A stretch of 64,000 nt of DNA from Stackebrandtia endophytica (GTDB lineage: Bacteria; Actinomycetota; Actinomycetes; Mycobacteriales; Micromonosporaceae), in assembly GCF_006716355.1 (NCBI RefSeq), contig NZ_VFOW01000001.1, forward strand, positions 868,001 to 932,000. The letters run 5' to 3'. A model generated the notes under the pieces. The model saw nothing but the letters and a program-made list of their open reading frames with translations. It did not search any database and was not told the DNA's origin. Positions 1 to 14,100 of the stretch are shown here, piece after piece (positions within the stretch are counted from its first letter, which is position 1; the number at the start of each line of letters is the position of its first letter). The translations under genes and the position numbers were made by a program.

Positions 1-2
1 CG

Positions 3-2130
3 GCTCGTCAGATGGCTCGCCAAGCGCTCCAGCGTCGGATGGTCGAACAACAGCGTCTTGGGCAGCGCGCCGAGGGCCCGCTCCATGGCGCTGATGACCC
101 GCAGCATGTCGAAGGAGGTGAAGCCGTTGGCGGCGAAATTACGGTCCGGGTCGAACTCGCGGGCCACCACGGTGGTGATCAGTTCGCGCACCAGGGTCGT
201 CGCCTCGACAGGCGGGGCTGACTCGGTCGGTGTCGTCGACGGCGGGTCAGGCGGCGCTGCCCGCACCGGTTCGGGCAGCGCGTCCCCCGCCGGGTCGGGC
301 GGACCGGCGACCGGGGCCGACCGGGTAAGTCCTTCGACGTGCTCGGCCAATGCCGCGACGGTGTCCACGTCGTACAGTTCAGACGCCTGTAGTTCGATCC
401 CCAGTTCGGTGTTCAGGCGGCGCGCCAGATCCATGCGGAAGATCGAGTCGAGGCCCAGATCCGTCAACGTGATGGAGACGGGCAGCTCGGCGGGTGTCAT
501 TCCCAGGATGTCGGCGACGTGACCGTTGATGATCGCCGGGATGTCGGTACCGGTGACCGGTTCCAGCTGTTTGGACCGATCCGGCTGCTTCGGAGCCACG
601 GCGGCGGATTCGGTTACGACCGCCTCGGTGTCGGGGGTCGGCGTGTCGACCGACACCAACCGCACCTTCGGGGTGGATCGTCGCGGCGAGTGCGTGGTTG
701 GTTCGGGCACGTGGTCCGACTCCTCACGGGTAGGGGACACCGGTTCCGCGTCGCGCCGGTCGAACCAGAACGAGCGGCGGTGGAACCGGGTCGCCGCCAC
801 CGGTGCCCTCACCGGTGGCGGCACATCGAGGCGGGGCGACTCCAACACGACGTGAGCATTGGTGCCGCCGAAACCGAACGAACTGACCCCCGCGCGCAAT
901 ACCGGGTCCGACCGGTAACCGGTCGGCTCCCAGTCTTGGGCGCGCGTGACGATGTGGAACGGCGTGTCGGTCAGTCGCAGGTAGGGGTTGAGTGAATCGA
1001 CGTGCAATGTGGCCGGTAGTCGGCGATGCCGCATCGCCAACACGGTCTTGACGACCCCGGCGATACCGGCGGCGGCCTCCAGGTGACCGATGTTGGATTT
1101 GACCGAGCCGATACCGATGTGCGGTCGGTCGGCGGGTACCAGACCGGCCTCGGCGTACAACCGCGCGAACGCGGTCACCAACCCCTCGACCTCGACGGGG
1201 TCGCCCAGCCGGGTTCCGGTGCCGTGCGCCTCGATGTAGCCGACGCTGCGCGGATCGATCGACGCGGCCCGATACGCCTCGACCAGCACGTCGGCCTGCG
1301 CCGCCGGGTTGGGCGCCGTCAACGAGGTGGCGTGGCCGCCGTGCCCGATCGCCGTCCCCCGAATGACCGCTTGAATCGGGTCGCCGTCGGCGCGCGCGGC
1401 CGCCAGCGGTTTGAGGACCACGGCACCGGCGCCTTCTCCCCGGACGTAGCCGTCGGCGTCGGCGTCGAACGTCCGGCAGGCTCCCCGCGAGCTCAGCATT
1501 CCCGACTTCTGGAACGCGGTGAACAGACCCGGACTCAGCAACGCGTTGACGCCGCCGACGACGGCCAGGTCGCAGTCGCCGTGTTGTAGAGCCCGCACGG
1601 CGTGATGCAGTGCGACGAGGGAACTCGAACACGCGGTGTCGACGGCTTCGCTGGGGCCGCGAAGGTCCAGCAGGTGCGATACGCGGTTGGCCAGGATCGC
1701 ATGGGAGACGCCACTGGCGGTGTGGGCCAACGGCTGCTCGCCCGCCATCCGAAGCAGATCGGCGTAGTCGGAAGTGGATACTCCGACGAAGAGCCCGGTG
1801 GAGCTGCCGGCCAGGTTGGCGACTGATCGTCCACTGTCTTCGATCGCACGCCAGACGGTCTCCAGGAAGATCCGCTGTTGCGGGTCCATCAGGCGCGCCT
1901 CGGCCGGAGAGATCCGGAACGGCTCCGGATCGAACTGCCCGATGCCGGTGATGAAGCCGCCGACAACCGCGGCGGTGTCGGGATGATCGTGCAGTTCTCG
2001 CCGGTCCGGCGGTGGTGGCCCCACCAGGTCGGCCCCGTCCGCCAGGTGCCGCCAGAAGGCGGCCAGGTCCGGTGAACCGGGCAGGACTCCGGCCATGCCG
2101 ATGATCGCGATCGACGCCGGATCGGCGATG
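3..2130 (-). other. PKS module KS-ACP-ACP, continues outside window
   Basis: The KS has an intact Cys/His/His set. It is followed by an ACP with LGLDSIF and, after a Pro/Ala/Thr-rich linker, a second ACP-like domain whose motif reads GFTSFDML. That domain keeps Ser but replaces the preceding Asp with Thr. The last visible residues are the final ACP helix region (TLLFDHPTLERL). What follows lies outside the window. In leinamycin-type lines the equivalent terminal module carries DUF-SH-TE domains. Confidence 0.75.
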
Positions 2131-5100
2131 TCGTGGCCGTCCCGATCGTCGGCGGCGAGCGGCGCGGGCGACGAGGTCGGGTCCTGAGTGGATGCTCCTA
2201 CCGAAGTCGTCGGCGCGGGCGTGCTCGCCAAGGTCACCATCGGCTCCGTCGAGCGCTCCGTCAAGTGCTGGGCCGTCAAGTGTCCGGCGAACGACGCCAA
2301 GGTCCCGAACTCGAAGAACACCGTCGGCAGCAGGTCGAGGGACCAGGTCTGGTTGACCCGGTTGATGAACTCGGTCAACGACACCGAGTCGAATCCCAGT
2401 TCCATCAGGTCCTCGGTGAGGTCGACGTCCTCGGGATCGACCAGCAGGAAACCGGCGGCCAGTTCCCGAAGCCGGGTCACCACCGGCACATCGGGTGCCG
2501 CCGCCTCGACGGCCACGGGTTCCGGATCGGCGGGCGCGGGCCCATGGGTCACCGACACGCACGGACGATCATCGGCCAGGATGCGCGACATCGCTGTCAG
2601 TCCCACCTCGGTGGGCATCGGAGTCATACCGTATCGGCGGGCGAACAGTTCCCGGACCGATTCCGAGATCGCCATGCCACCGTCCTGCCACAGTGGCCAT
2701 CCGATGGACACGGTCCTGCCGTGTCGCTCACCGGCGGCCCGGGCGGCCTCCCGCGATTCGGCGAGCGCGTTGACGAACGCGTTGGCCGCCGCGTAGTCGA
2801 CCTGCCCCAGGTTGCCACCGTCGGCGGCCAACGACGAGAACAGAATGAAGAAGTCCAGCCGGTGTGTGGCGGTGGCCTGATCGAGCAGGTGCGCCCCGAT
2901 GGCCTTGGGCGCGAACACCCGCGCGATGTCCTGGCGGTCCTTGGCCGTGGCGTAGCCGTCGGAGATGGTCGCCGCCGCGTGAACCATCCCGGACAACCGG
3001 CCACAGTGGGCCACCAGGGCGGCCACCTCGTCCGGTCGTGACACGTCGGCCCGCCGATACTCGACCCGACCCGCGAACCCGTCCACCCACCGTGCGAGGT
3101 CGGGGGTCAGTGGTGACCTTCCGGCCACCGTCACCGAAGCGGCTCCGCCGTCGATCAGCGTCCGCACCACGTGACGACCGATGCCACCGGCACCACCGGT
3201 CACCAGGTAGCGGCCGTCCGGCCGAACCACGATGCCCTCGGCGGTCGGCGGCGTGAACTCGACCAGGCGACGAACCAGCCGTGTCGAGCCGTGGAGCCGG
3301 ACCTCGACGTCCTCCTGCGTCGGCACCGGGATCTCCTGGGCGATCGCGGTCACCGGCGTCCGACTGTCCCAGTCGACGCGGGCACCACTGAAACCGCGAT
3401 GCTCCAGGGCGAGGGTGCGGATGGCTCCGGCCACCGCCGCGTCGCACGGTCCGGGCCGCCGAGCGTCGTGAACGTACAGCGCGCGCAACGCCCTGGCCGG
3501 TTCGAGCCGCAGGATCGAGGTCACGACATCCAGATAGCAATATGGACCATCGGCAAGCGCCGTCTTCGGATCGGTGGAGGTGTGTGGTGGCCGGAAGACG
3601 ACAACGTCGGGCAACCGGCCCCGGTCCCGCCAGGTCGCGACCAGCCGACCACAGTGGTCGGCATCGGTGGGGTCGATGGTGAACCGGTCACCGGTGTCGT
3701 CGAAACGGCTGCCGAAGCCGACCTCCACCAGCGTGGTCGTCGCGCCGGGCACCGCAGCGACCAGGTCGCGGACGAAATCCCGGTCACCGGCGATGACCGC
3801 CAGGGTCATCGCCCGGGGTTCGGTGACGGGTCGGTCGGCAGGAACCCACTCCGGGGCCAGGTATCGGCAGTCCTCGGCGGGCGTCGGGACGGTGGACCGG
3901 TCCGCCGGAGTCACCGGCTCCACAGTCGCGGTGTCGGGCGCGGTGGCGGGGGGCGCGGCACCCGACACCGGTGCGTCCAGCCAGAACCGCCGCCGATCAA
4001 ACGGGTAGGTGGGGAAACCGACCGGAGTGAACGGGCCGTCGGGCCACCGGCTCGCCCAGTCGACCTCGCCGCCGCCGACCCATCGCAGGGTGGGCTCGGC
4101 CAACTCGGGCGGCACCACGGCGTCGGGATTGTCGGCGCTGACGACGGCTTCCGGTGAACCGCCTGACGAGTAGTCCTCAAGTGCGGCGGCAAGTTCGGCG
4201 ATGTCTGCGGCCGACACGGCCAGCCGGACCGGCAGTTCGCGCCTGCCGACCTGACTGGTGCGGCACAGACGCGCCAGGTCGGTGTCTGCGCCGCCCGGAC
4301 CGGCGAGGAACCGTGCGACCACGCCCGCGTACACACGCAATCGCTCGGTTGTCTTCGCCGACAGGATGAACAGTCCACAGCCGACGGTTTCGTTCGCTCC
4401 GTCCACCGGTGTCGCCGGGAACTCCTCGACGATGAGGTGGACGTTCGCGCCGCCCGCGCCGAACGAGCTGACCCCGGCGCGGAGGGGCTGCGGTGTGCCG
4501 TCGCGGACCGGCGGCTCCCAGGCCGTCGCGGCGGTCGGCAGGGCGAACCGGCGCTCGTCCAGGTCGATCTTGGGGTTGAGTCGCCGCAGGCGCGCGCATC
4601 CGGTGACGGTGCGGTGTCGCATCTGGAGCAGCACCTTGGTCAGGCCGACGATTCCGGCCGCGCCCTCCAGGTGCCCGACATTGGCCTTGACCGAGCCGAG
4701 CATGGCCGCCGCGTCAGGCGGCACATCAGACGGTGCATCAGGCTGGCCACCGTGTTTCAGGCCACCGTGTTTCAAAGCATTGTGGAGCGCGGCCAACTCG
4801 ATCGGGTCTCCCAGCGCCGTACCGGTCCCGTGCAGTTCGAAGTAGCCGATACTCGTCGGGTCCACTCCGGAGCGACGAATGGTCTCGGCCAGCAGCCGCT
4901 GCTGCGCACCGGGGTTGGGAACGGTGTAGCCGCCGGTCTTGCCGCCGGCGTTGCTGCCGCCGGCCTTGATGACGCCCCAGATCCGGTCGCCGTCGGCGAC
5001 GGCCCGGGCAACGGGTTTCAGCAGCACCGCACCGACGCCCTCTCCCGGGACGATGCCGTCGGCGGTGGCGTCGAAGGTCTTGCATTCGCCGTCGGGTGAC

Positions 5101-8100
5101 AACATGTTCAGCGCCGCCAGCGACGCGAAGTGCGCCGGATGGATGATGACGTTGACGCCACCGGCCACCGCCATCCGGCAGTCCCCTCGACGTAGGCTCT
5201 CGCACGCCAATTGGACCGCCAGCAGCGACGACGAGCAGGCGGAGTCGACGGTGAAGCTGGGGCCGGTGAAGTCCAACAGGTAGGAGACCCGGTTGGCGAT
5301 GGACCAGTAGGCGGAGTGCCCGCCCGACAGTTCACCGCTGTTCCAACGGGTGGCGGCCAGTTGCCCGTAGGAGCCGTACATGGACCCGGCGAACACCCCG
5401 GTCTCGGGCTCATGTCGGCTTCGTCCCAGGTATCCGGTCTCCTCCAGCAGGTTCCACGACGTCTCCAGGAACAGTCGTTCGGCCGGGTCGATGGCCACGG
5501 CGTCTCGGGGCAGAATGCCGAAGAAACCGGGGTCGAAGCGGTCGACGTCGGTGAGGAAGCCGCCCCGTCGTCCGGCCTGGCTCTCACCGGAGGTGTACCG
5601 TCGCCAGTCCCACCGTTCAGGGGGCACGTCGGTGATACCGCTGCGGCCCTCCACCAACAGCCGCCAGAGTTGGTCGAGGTCGTCGGCTCCCGGATAACGG
5701 CCGGACACACCGATGACGGCGATGTCCTCGGTGGACACGGCTGATGCGGTCGGTGCGGCGGCCGGAACCGGTGGCGAGGTCTCGGTCTCGGCACCCAGTG
5801 TCTGTGCCAGTCGGGCGTGATGAACCGTCACGACGTGGACGGCCAGCCGTTCCACGGTGTTGTGCTCGAACAGCAGGGTCGCCGGGAGTTTGCCCAGGTC
5901 ACGCTCCAGCCTTGCGACGATGTCCAGCGCGACCAGTGAGTCGACACCGTATTCGTCGAAGGTGGTCCGGTCGGCGATGTCGGTCGCGTTGTACCGCAGC
6001 ACTTCGGCGAGCACACCGCGCAGATACGTCGCGGCGGTGGCACGGTCGATCAGTGTGGCGACGGGCCGGACCGCACTGATGACGCACTGGTCGAGGTCGG
6101 CCTCCGCCGTGTCGTCGGCGGCGTGGATCTCCACCGTGGTGAATCCGGCGTTCGTCAGCTCCCGCCGCCAGCCCGCCGGTGACAACAGGGGCGAGTGCGC
6201 CAGTCGGGTGGCCGGATCGCCGGCGCGCCACCAGCCGTCGGTGAGTCCGAAAGTGACGGTCAGGAAGGGGCGTGCCCTGGTCGCCTCGTTGAGGATCACC
6301 GCCCCACCCGGCGCCAACAGCTTCCGCAGGTGTCCGAGGCTGTCGGACATCGACGAGGTCGCGTGGACGACGTTGGTCCCCACGATCACGTCGAACCCCG
6401 CCTCGGTGAATCCCTGGTCGGTCGGGTCGTGTTCGATGTCGAGGGTCGCGAAGGTGACGAAGTCGTACTGCCGCCCCACCGACTGCTCACCGCGTCGAAG
6501 GAACGCGGTGGAGATGTCGGTGTAGTGGTAGGAGACCGTGAGCGGGGCGCGTTCGCAGGCGGCCAGCACCGCTCGGCTACCGGAGCCGGTTCCGGCACCG
6601 ACCTCCAGGACCCGCAGATTCTTCGCACCCGCGTCCGCGACGCGACGGGCGGCCGCCATGACTTTCTCGGCGGTCAGCTCGTGGAAGCGGTCGGCACCGG
6701 CATCTCCCCGGTAGATCGCCTCGACGAGGGCCGTCGACCCCTTCGGAAACAGGACCTCGGTACCGGTCTTGGTTCCCGCCAACACCTCCGGCAGCGCGGC
6801 GACGCAGTGCTCAAGCAGCTCGACGTGCGCGGCGACCTCGGGATGTCGGGACAGCAACCGGTCTTCACCGGTGGCAGCGACCGGCCCGGTCATCGTGATC
6901 ACGTCACCGTCGCGCTCGACCGCTCCTTTGGTGACCAGCAGGTCCACGATGGCCTCGGCCAGTGGGCGGTTCCGCTCGGGAACATCCCACCGCCGGTGCA
7001 GCTCCTCGATCGGGATCGGTGCCGGTTCCAGCAGCCCGGCGTCGGCCAGGCGACGCGCCACCAGGTGCCCGGTCAGTTCATCGAGTGCGTCGAAGGCGGC
7101 GCGGCCGGCGGCTATCGAGTCCTCACCGAGCAGGTGAGCCAATCCGCGCGGGCCCGCCTTGATGGCCACCGCCTGGCCGATCCGGTGACGCAGCACGTGA
7201 TCGAGGGCGGCCATACCCTCGTCGGGTTCGATGGAGCCGACGTCCCGGTCGGCGAACCGCTTGAGGTGGTCCTGGTCGGCCACCGCTCCGACACTGCCCC
7301 AGAATCCCCAGTTGACCACGGCCACCGGAAAGCGGCTGTGGTGATTCAATCGGCGGGCGTGGGCGTCCTCAAAGGTGCTGGCGGCGGCGTAGTTGCCCTG
7401 TCCAGCGGAGCGGGTGAGTGTGATCGCGGACGAGAAGTACACCAGGAAGTCCGGTTCCTGACCGGCCAGCGCGTCCCCCAGAGCGATGGCGCCGGCGACC
7501 TTGGGGGCCATGACCTCCGCCAGGTCGGCGTGGGTCATGGTCGCCAGGCTGCGATCGGCCAGCCGCAGCGCGGAGTGGAAGACCCCGTCGAGGCGGCCGA
7601 ACCGGTGTCGGCATTGCGCGACCGCCTCGGTGACGGCGGCGGTGTCGGTGACGTCGACCGACCGGTACACCGCCTCACCACCGAGCCGGTGAATCCGGGC
7701 GATCAGGTCGGCCGTCGTGTCATCGGCGGGGCGGCGACCGATCAGCATGAGGCGTGCTCGGTGACGTCGGGCCAGGTGCCGGCACAGTTGGGAACCGATG
7801 CCGCCGATAGCGCCGACCACCAGGTAGACACCGCCGTCCCGGATCGGGTCGGGTTCGGCGGTAGTGGTGGTGTCGGGGGTCAGCGTCCGCACATGGGCTA
7901 GGCCGCCGCGGATCGCCGTCGCCACACCGGATTCGGCGTCGACGCGTAGTTGTTCGACGGCTGCTTCCGGTGTCAGGCCGGTGGGCAGGTCCAGGACGCG
8001 CACATGCCAGTTCGAGTTTTCGGCGGCGACGGTTGCGGCCATCCCGACGAGTTCGGCACCGGCGGTTCGCGGCTCCTCCCCCGGATAGCCGATCACCTGA

Positions 8101-11100
8101 GCGGTCACGACGGTCAATCCGATCACGCGTCGCCGGAACCCCCCGTTCGACAGGGCTCGCACCAACCGAAGCAGGGCGTGTGCGCCGTCGCCGTGCCGAT
8201 GGTCGTCGGCGTCGACCTCCTGTCGGGCGAGTAGGACCACCTCGTCCGGTTCGACGGGCAGCGTCCACGGATAGGTCACCGGCCAACAGAACGCTGCTCC
8301 GGTGTCACCGGCCAGCCGCTCGGCGAGCTCGCGGTCACCGGGTCCGTAGGCGACCGCGATGCGACGTCCGGTGAGGTCGCGCGGGGCTCGCCGGGGTGCC
8401 GCCCGCCATTCGATGCGGTGGACCAGTGCGAGCGGCGCAGTTGCCGGGCGCATCGTCACGCCGCGCAGCACCGCGACGGTGGTCCCGGAGTCGTCGGTCA
8501 CGGTGATCCGGGCACCGTCGGACTCCATGGTGGCGTGTATGCAACCGGTCGTCGGGGGCGGCGCGAGAAGGTCGACGGTGTCGGCGGCGAACGGCAGCCC
8601 GCCGTCGGCCGGAGACAACACGGCCAGCACCTGCATGGCCGCGTCCAGCACGATCGGGCGTGAACGATGCCGCGAGGTGTCGGTGAGCCGGTAGGTGGCG
8701 CTGACCTCGTGCGGCCCGCGACGCAGCCCGGTCAGCACCCGATACAACGGTCCGTAATGGATTCCGGCTGCGGCGAAGTCCCGATACAGGTCATCGACGT
8801 CGACGATCTCCGGACATCGATGGTCCCCATCGGATGGAGAAAACTCCGGGGCCGCCGGCACCGGGTGAAGCTTCGCGGTGGCGACCGGGCCGTTGATACC
8901 GGCGACGCGCAGTTCCACCGCCTCATCGGTTCGACGAGATGTCACGGTCACGGCCTCGCCGTCCACCGGCACCGGGCGGTGCCAACGCATCGACTCCACT
9001 CGCACCGGGGCCGCCTCGGCCTGGTCGGCGACCAGCGCCAACAGCAGGGCCCCGGCGATCACCGGGCGGTCACCGACCCGGTGATCGGTGACCAGTGGGT
9101 CGTCCGGCGTCACCGTCCAGCCCTCGCCACGGGTTCGCAGCGGTTCCGGCGCGAAGTACTCGACACGCGATTGGGGATGGAACCGACTATTCGCCAACGC
9201 CACGCCGGGCAGCGACACCCGGCGTCCCACACATCGCCGACCGAGTCGGTCAACGCCCCCACCCGCGACGTAGTCGCGCGCGAGGGCGGTCAGTTCGTCG
9301 CGATCGGCACCGGCCGAACCGATCGCCGTCGCCTCGCCGGGTCGGGGCCCACGCCGAAGCCAGTCGATCAGTCCACTGCGGTCAGTGGCCACGGCGGCGG
9401 CTCGGATGGCGAAGTGATGCCGCCCGACGGCGAGTGTGTGCGCGACGTCCGTCAGCGGCACCGGGTCTCGGGCGAGGCGATCGGCGAGGTCGAAAGCGGT
9501 GCGCGCCAACGACTCCTCACTTGGAGCCGACAGGGTGATCAGGGCTTCGGCCACCCCGAGGTCGCGTTCGGTGCGGGCCGGGCCTTCGGCGACGACCAGG
9601 TGGGCGTTGGTTCCGCTGAAGCCGAAGCCGCTGACAGCGGCCACCCGCCGTCCGCCCGGTCCCGGCTCCCAATCCGTCAGTCGGGTCGCCGGTGCCAGCC
9701 GACCGTCGGCGAACTCGACGTCGGGGTTGACGCCGTCGATGTTGATGGACGGCGGAATCCGGCGGTGTCGCAGCGCCAGCAGCACCTTCAACAGGCCCGC
9801 GATGCCCGCGGCCATGGTCGTGTGTCCTATGTTGCTCTTAACCGATCCGATCAGGACGGTGGAATCGCCCTCGGGCAGCGCGGCGTTGAGCGCCTTGACC
9901 TCGATCGGGTCGCCCAGCGGGGTTCCGGTGCCGTGCGCCTCGATGTAGCCGAGGTCTGCGGCCAACGGGGTTCGAGCGTGCACCCGGCGAATCAACTCGG
10001 CCTGGGAGGTGGCGCTGGGTGCGGTGAGACCGTTGGTCCGGCCGTCGCCGTTGACGCCGCTGGCGGCGATCACACCGTGAATCTGATCGTCGTCGGCGAT
10101 GGCCCGGTCCAACGGTTTGAGCAACACCGCGCCGCTGCCCTCCCCGAGCACGATGCCCGAGGCATCGGCTCCAAACGGCGCGCTTCGACCCTGCGGCGAC
10201 AACATCCCCGACTTGCTGGCCCAGATGTGCATTCGCGGCGTCAACATCAACGCCACACCCCCGGCCAGGGCCACTTCGCACTGTCCGGAGCGGATCGCCT
10301 CGATCGCCAGGTGCACCGCCACCAGCGACGAGGAGCAGGCGGTGTCGACCGCCAAAGTCGGCCCGGTGAGGTTCAGGCGGTAGGCGATCCGGGAGGCGGT
10401 CACCGAACTGGAGTTACCGAGGAAGGCGTGGGCGGTGTCGTCGATTCCGGCGTCGCGCAGCAGTTCGGTGTACTCCCCGCTGGCGCAGCCGAGGAACACG
10501 CCCCAGCGGCGGGGGTCATCGGTGATCGTCGGATATCCGGCGTCCTCGATTGTCTGCCAGGCCGTCTCCAGGAACACCCGCTGCTGTGGGTCCATGGACT
10601 CGGCTTCCAACGGTGAGATGCGAAACAGCGCGGCGTCGAACCGGTCGACGTCGTCCAGCAGCGCCGCCCACTTGCTGTAGGTGCGGCCGGGTCGGCGCCG
10701 GTCCGGGTCGAAGTACCGGTCGACCTTCCAGCGGTGCGGCGGTACCTCAGTGACGCTGTCACGCCCCGCCGCCAGGTTCGACCAGAAGTCCTCCACCGTG
10801 GGGGCGTCTGGGAACCGGCCCGCCATCCCGATGACCGCGATGGGTGTCGACGCGTTCGCTGGGATCGGCGCGGCGACCGAAGCCGGAGCGGACCGTGGCG
10901 GTTGGGTCGGTGCCGGTTGAGGCGATTCCCGCTCTTCCGGTTCCGGTGGGGACGGTTCGGATCGGCGTGGATCGACCGGGGTGAGCGTGACGACGCCCGG
11001 CGCGGCCACTGACGGCGGTCTCACGGTCTGCGCCGGTTCGTTCGCGACGACGCCGGCGACCAGTCGTCGCCCCGCGGCGATGCGCTCGCCGACGTGAGCA

Positions 11101-14100
11101 CTCAACGCGGTCACCGTCGGGTGGTCGTACACGGTGACCGAATCCAGGCTCAAGCCGAAGGCGGAGTTGAGGTCTCGGACCACCTCGACGGCGCCGATGG
11201 AGTCCAGGCCCAGTTCGTGGAAGGTCTCGGTGTGATCGATGTCGGCCACATCGAGGTAGAGGTGATTCGACAGCGACCGCAGCACCACCTCGATGATGTC
11301 CGGCTCGATGACGCCTTGCCCGGTGGCAGCCTGCCCGGTGGCGACCTCGGCGACCGGTTGCGGGCGCGCGGCACCCGATGCCAACGGTGGCAACTCGACC
11401 GGCTCGATCGGCGAACTCGACGCCGCCGGAGGATCGGAGGGCGACTCTTGACCGGGAACGGGTTCGGTGACGACACCGTGGTGCAGGGCGGACGCGGGCC
11501 GCATCGAGTCAATTCGGTCCTCGGGTGCGTCCGGCTGTGGCGGCACCGAAGAGAACACCTCACGGTGCATGCGCGCCTCGTCGACGATGACCGGTTCGAG
11601 TTCGGCCAGCGCGCGGTCTGCCAACCCTCGTTTGAGGACTCGCAGCGCGTGGGGTTCGTGCCTCGCCACCGCCTGAGCCAGTGACAACGCCGTCGACAGC
11701 ACGCGGTCCCGGTCGGCGAAACCGACGGTGACGCCGCGTCGCTCCAATTCGGCCCCGGTGAGTCCGGTCGCGGTGTAGAACATCTCGGCGGCCACGTGGC
11801 GTCCCAGGCGTTGCTCCATTATGTAGGTGGCGCCCATGCCGGGGGTGAAGCCGTGTTTGAGGAAGTTGGCACTGTAGACGCTTTCGCGTGCCATGACGAC
11901 GATGTCGGCGTACAGGCCGAAGGCCAGTCCGCCGCCGGAGGCGTGCCCGGCCATGGCCGCGATCACCGGCCGGTCGCATTCGAGCAGTCCTCGGAAGACG
12001 AACGGTGCGTCGGTGAATCGGGTCTTGCCGTCGGTCAGGTCCGCCAGCGCGTCGGGGGTGCCGCCCATGCTGAACACGTCCTCGCCGCCGGCCAGTACCA
12101 CCACCGACACCGCCGGGTCCCGGCTGATCCGGGCGAACGCGTCTTGTAGTCCGGACATCAGAACGGGGGTGAACATGTTGGTGCGCCCACGCATCCGAAT
12201 CAGCGCGATCCCTGATTCCAGTACCCGGTAGTCGACCACCGGTTCGGCGGAGTCGTCGCCCAGCGGCTCGGGCGGTTCACTCGTCGTCGCGGTGGTCGGT
12301 TCGGGAACCCGTGGTGCGACCGGGTCGTCCGCGCGCTCACGACGCCACTGTCCCAGCCAGTAGTCGTCGAGCTGGAACGGGTACCCCGGCAGCGGTCGGC
12401 GACGCATCGCCACCGGTTCCCGATGGCGGTGGCGCCAGTCGATCTCACCACCGCCGACCCAGTATCGCGCCACTGTGGATAGATCCTCGTCGGCGTGGAG
12501 GGCTCGATGGTCCGCACTCCCGGAGTGCTCCACCGGTGGCCAGTACTGTCCCTGGGCGGGGGGCCAGCCGTCGACGAACCGGTCCAACGCCGTCGCCAAC
12601 GCCGCCTCGTCGGAGCACACCACCGCCAACCGCACCGGAAGCGGTTCTCGGCCCACCTGAAGGGTGTACGCCAGGTCGGCCAGGAACCAGGGGTCGTCGG
12701 TATCGGCTCGGGACAGTTCCGCGAGGGTGACCGTCGCCGAGAGTCGCACGGTCCGGCCGGTTCGTGCCGTGATCGAGTCCGCCAGTCGTCGCAGCCCGAC
12801 CCGGTCCAGCCCCACCGATTCCAGGCTCTCCCCCGGGTCGATGTCCGAGACCGGGACGTCGAGCAGGCCGGCTACCTGCTCCAGTAGCCAGGCGCGGTCG
12901 GTTCCCGAGGCACGTTCGGCCAGCAACCTCCGGTAGCGATCAACGTAGGCGCGCAACGCGTCCTCGTTGCGCGCGGACAGTATGAACAGCTGATCGCCGC
13001 CGGGTGGACAACCGGACCGGGTCTGCTGCGGTGCTTCGGTCACCAGAAGGTGCGCGTTGGCTCCCCCGGCACCGAAGGCGCTGATTCCGGCCCGCCGTTG
13101 CCCGCCCGGCGGTGTCGGCCACTCCTCGGCCTGCTGTGGAATCCGAAACCGGCCCGATGACAGGTCGATGGCGGGGTTGACGGTTTCGGAGTGCAGTGAC
13201 CCCACTATGGTCCGGTGCATCAACTGCAACAACACTTTGGACAGCCCGGCGATGCCCGCGGCGCTCTCCAGATGACCGATGTTTGATTTCACCGAACCGA
13301 CCACGCAGGGGCCGACCCCGGAACCGAGGGCGCGGTTCAATCCGTCGATTTCGATGGGATCGCCCAGTGAGGTCCCGGTTCCGTGCGCCTCCAGGTATCC
13401 GACCGAATCGGCCGACCAGCCCGCCCGGTTCAGCGCTGCCTCGATGAGGTCGGCCTGCCCCACCGGATCGGGGACGGTGAACCCGCTGGACCTGCCGTTG
13501 TGGTTGAGTACACTCTCGACGATCACACCGTGGATGTGGTCGCCGTCGGCGACCGCGCGCGACAACGGTTTGAGCACCACCGCGCCGACGCCCTCACCGG
13601 GTACGTATCCGCTGGCGTCGGCCCCAAAACTTCGACAGCGCCCGTCGGTCGACAGGAACTGCCCCCGAGACAGCTGTAGGTATTTCTGCGGGTGGATCGT
13701 CAGGTTGACGCCACCGGCCAGAGCCATGTCGCAGTCGCCGTCGCGGATGGCCCGAATCGCCAGGTGGATCGCCGTCAACGACGAGGAGCACGCGGTGTCG
13801 ACGGCCATGCTGGGGCCGGTCAGGTTCAAGCAGTGCGATACCCGGTTCGCCACGGCCGCGTGCATCGCGGTGGGGGCGACCGCGTCATCGCTGTAGAGCT
13901 GGTAGTGGTTCCACATCACTCCGGTGTAGACGCCGACGGAGCGGTCGGTCAGCGCCGTCGGCGGGTATCCGGCGTCCTCCAAGGCGTGCCAGCCGGTCAT
14001 GAGGAACAGCCGTTCCTGCGGGTCCATCGATTCGGCTTCGCGTCGCGAGATCGCGAAGAATCGGGGATCGAACCCGGCCGGGTTGTCCAGGAAGCCGCCC

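Noticed and set aside
8667-10616. Long plus-strand open frame opposite the PKS (649 codons), and similar ones at 6195-7901 and 26746-28506
   Set aside because: They are antisense shadows caused by high third-position GC in the minus-strand PKS; their translations show no family and the opposite strand gives perfect PKS motifs.
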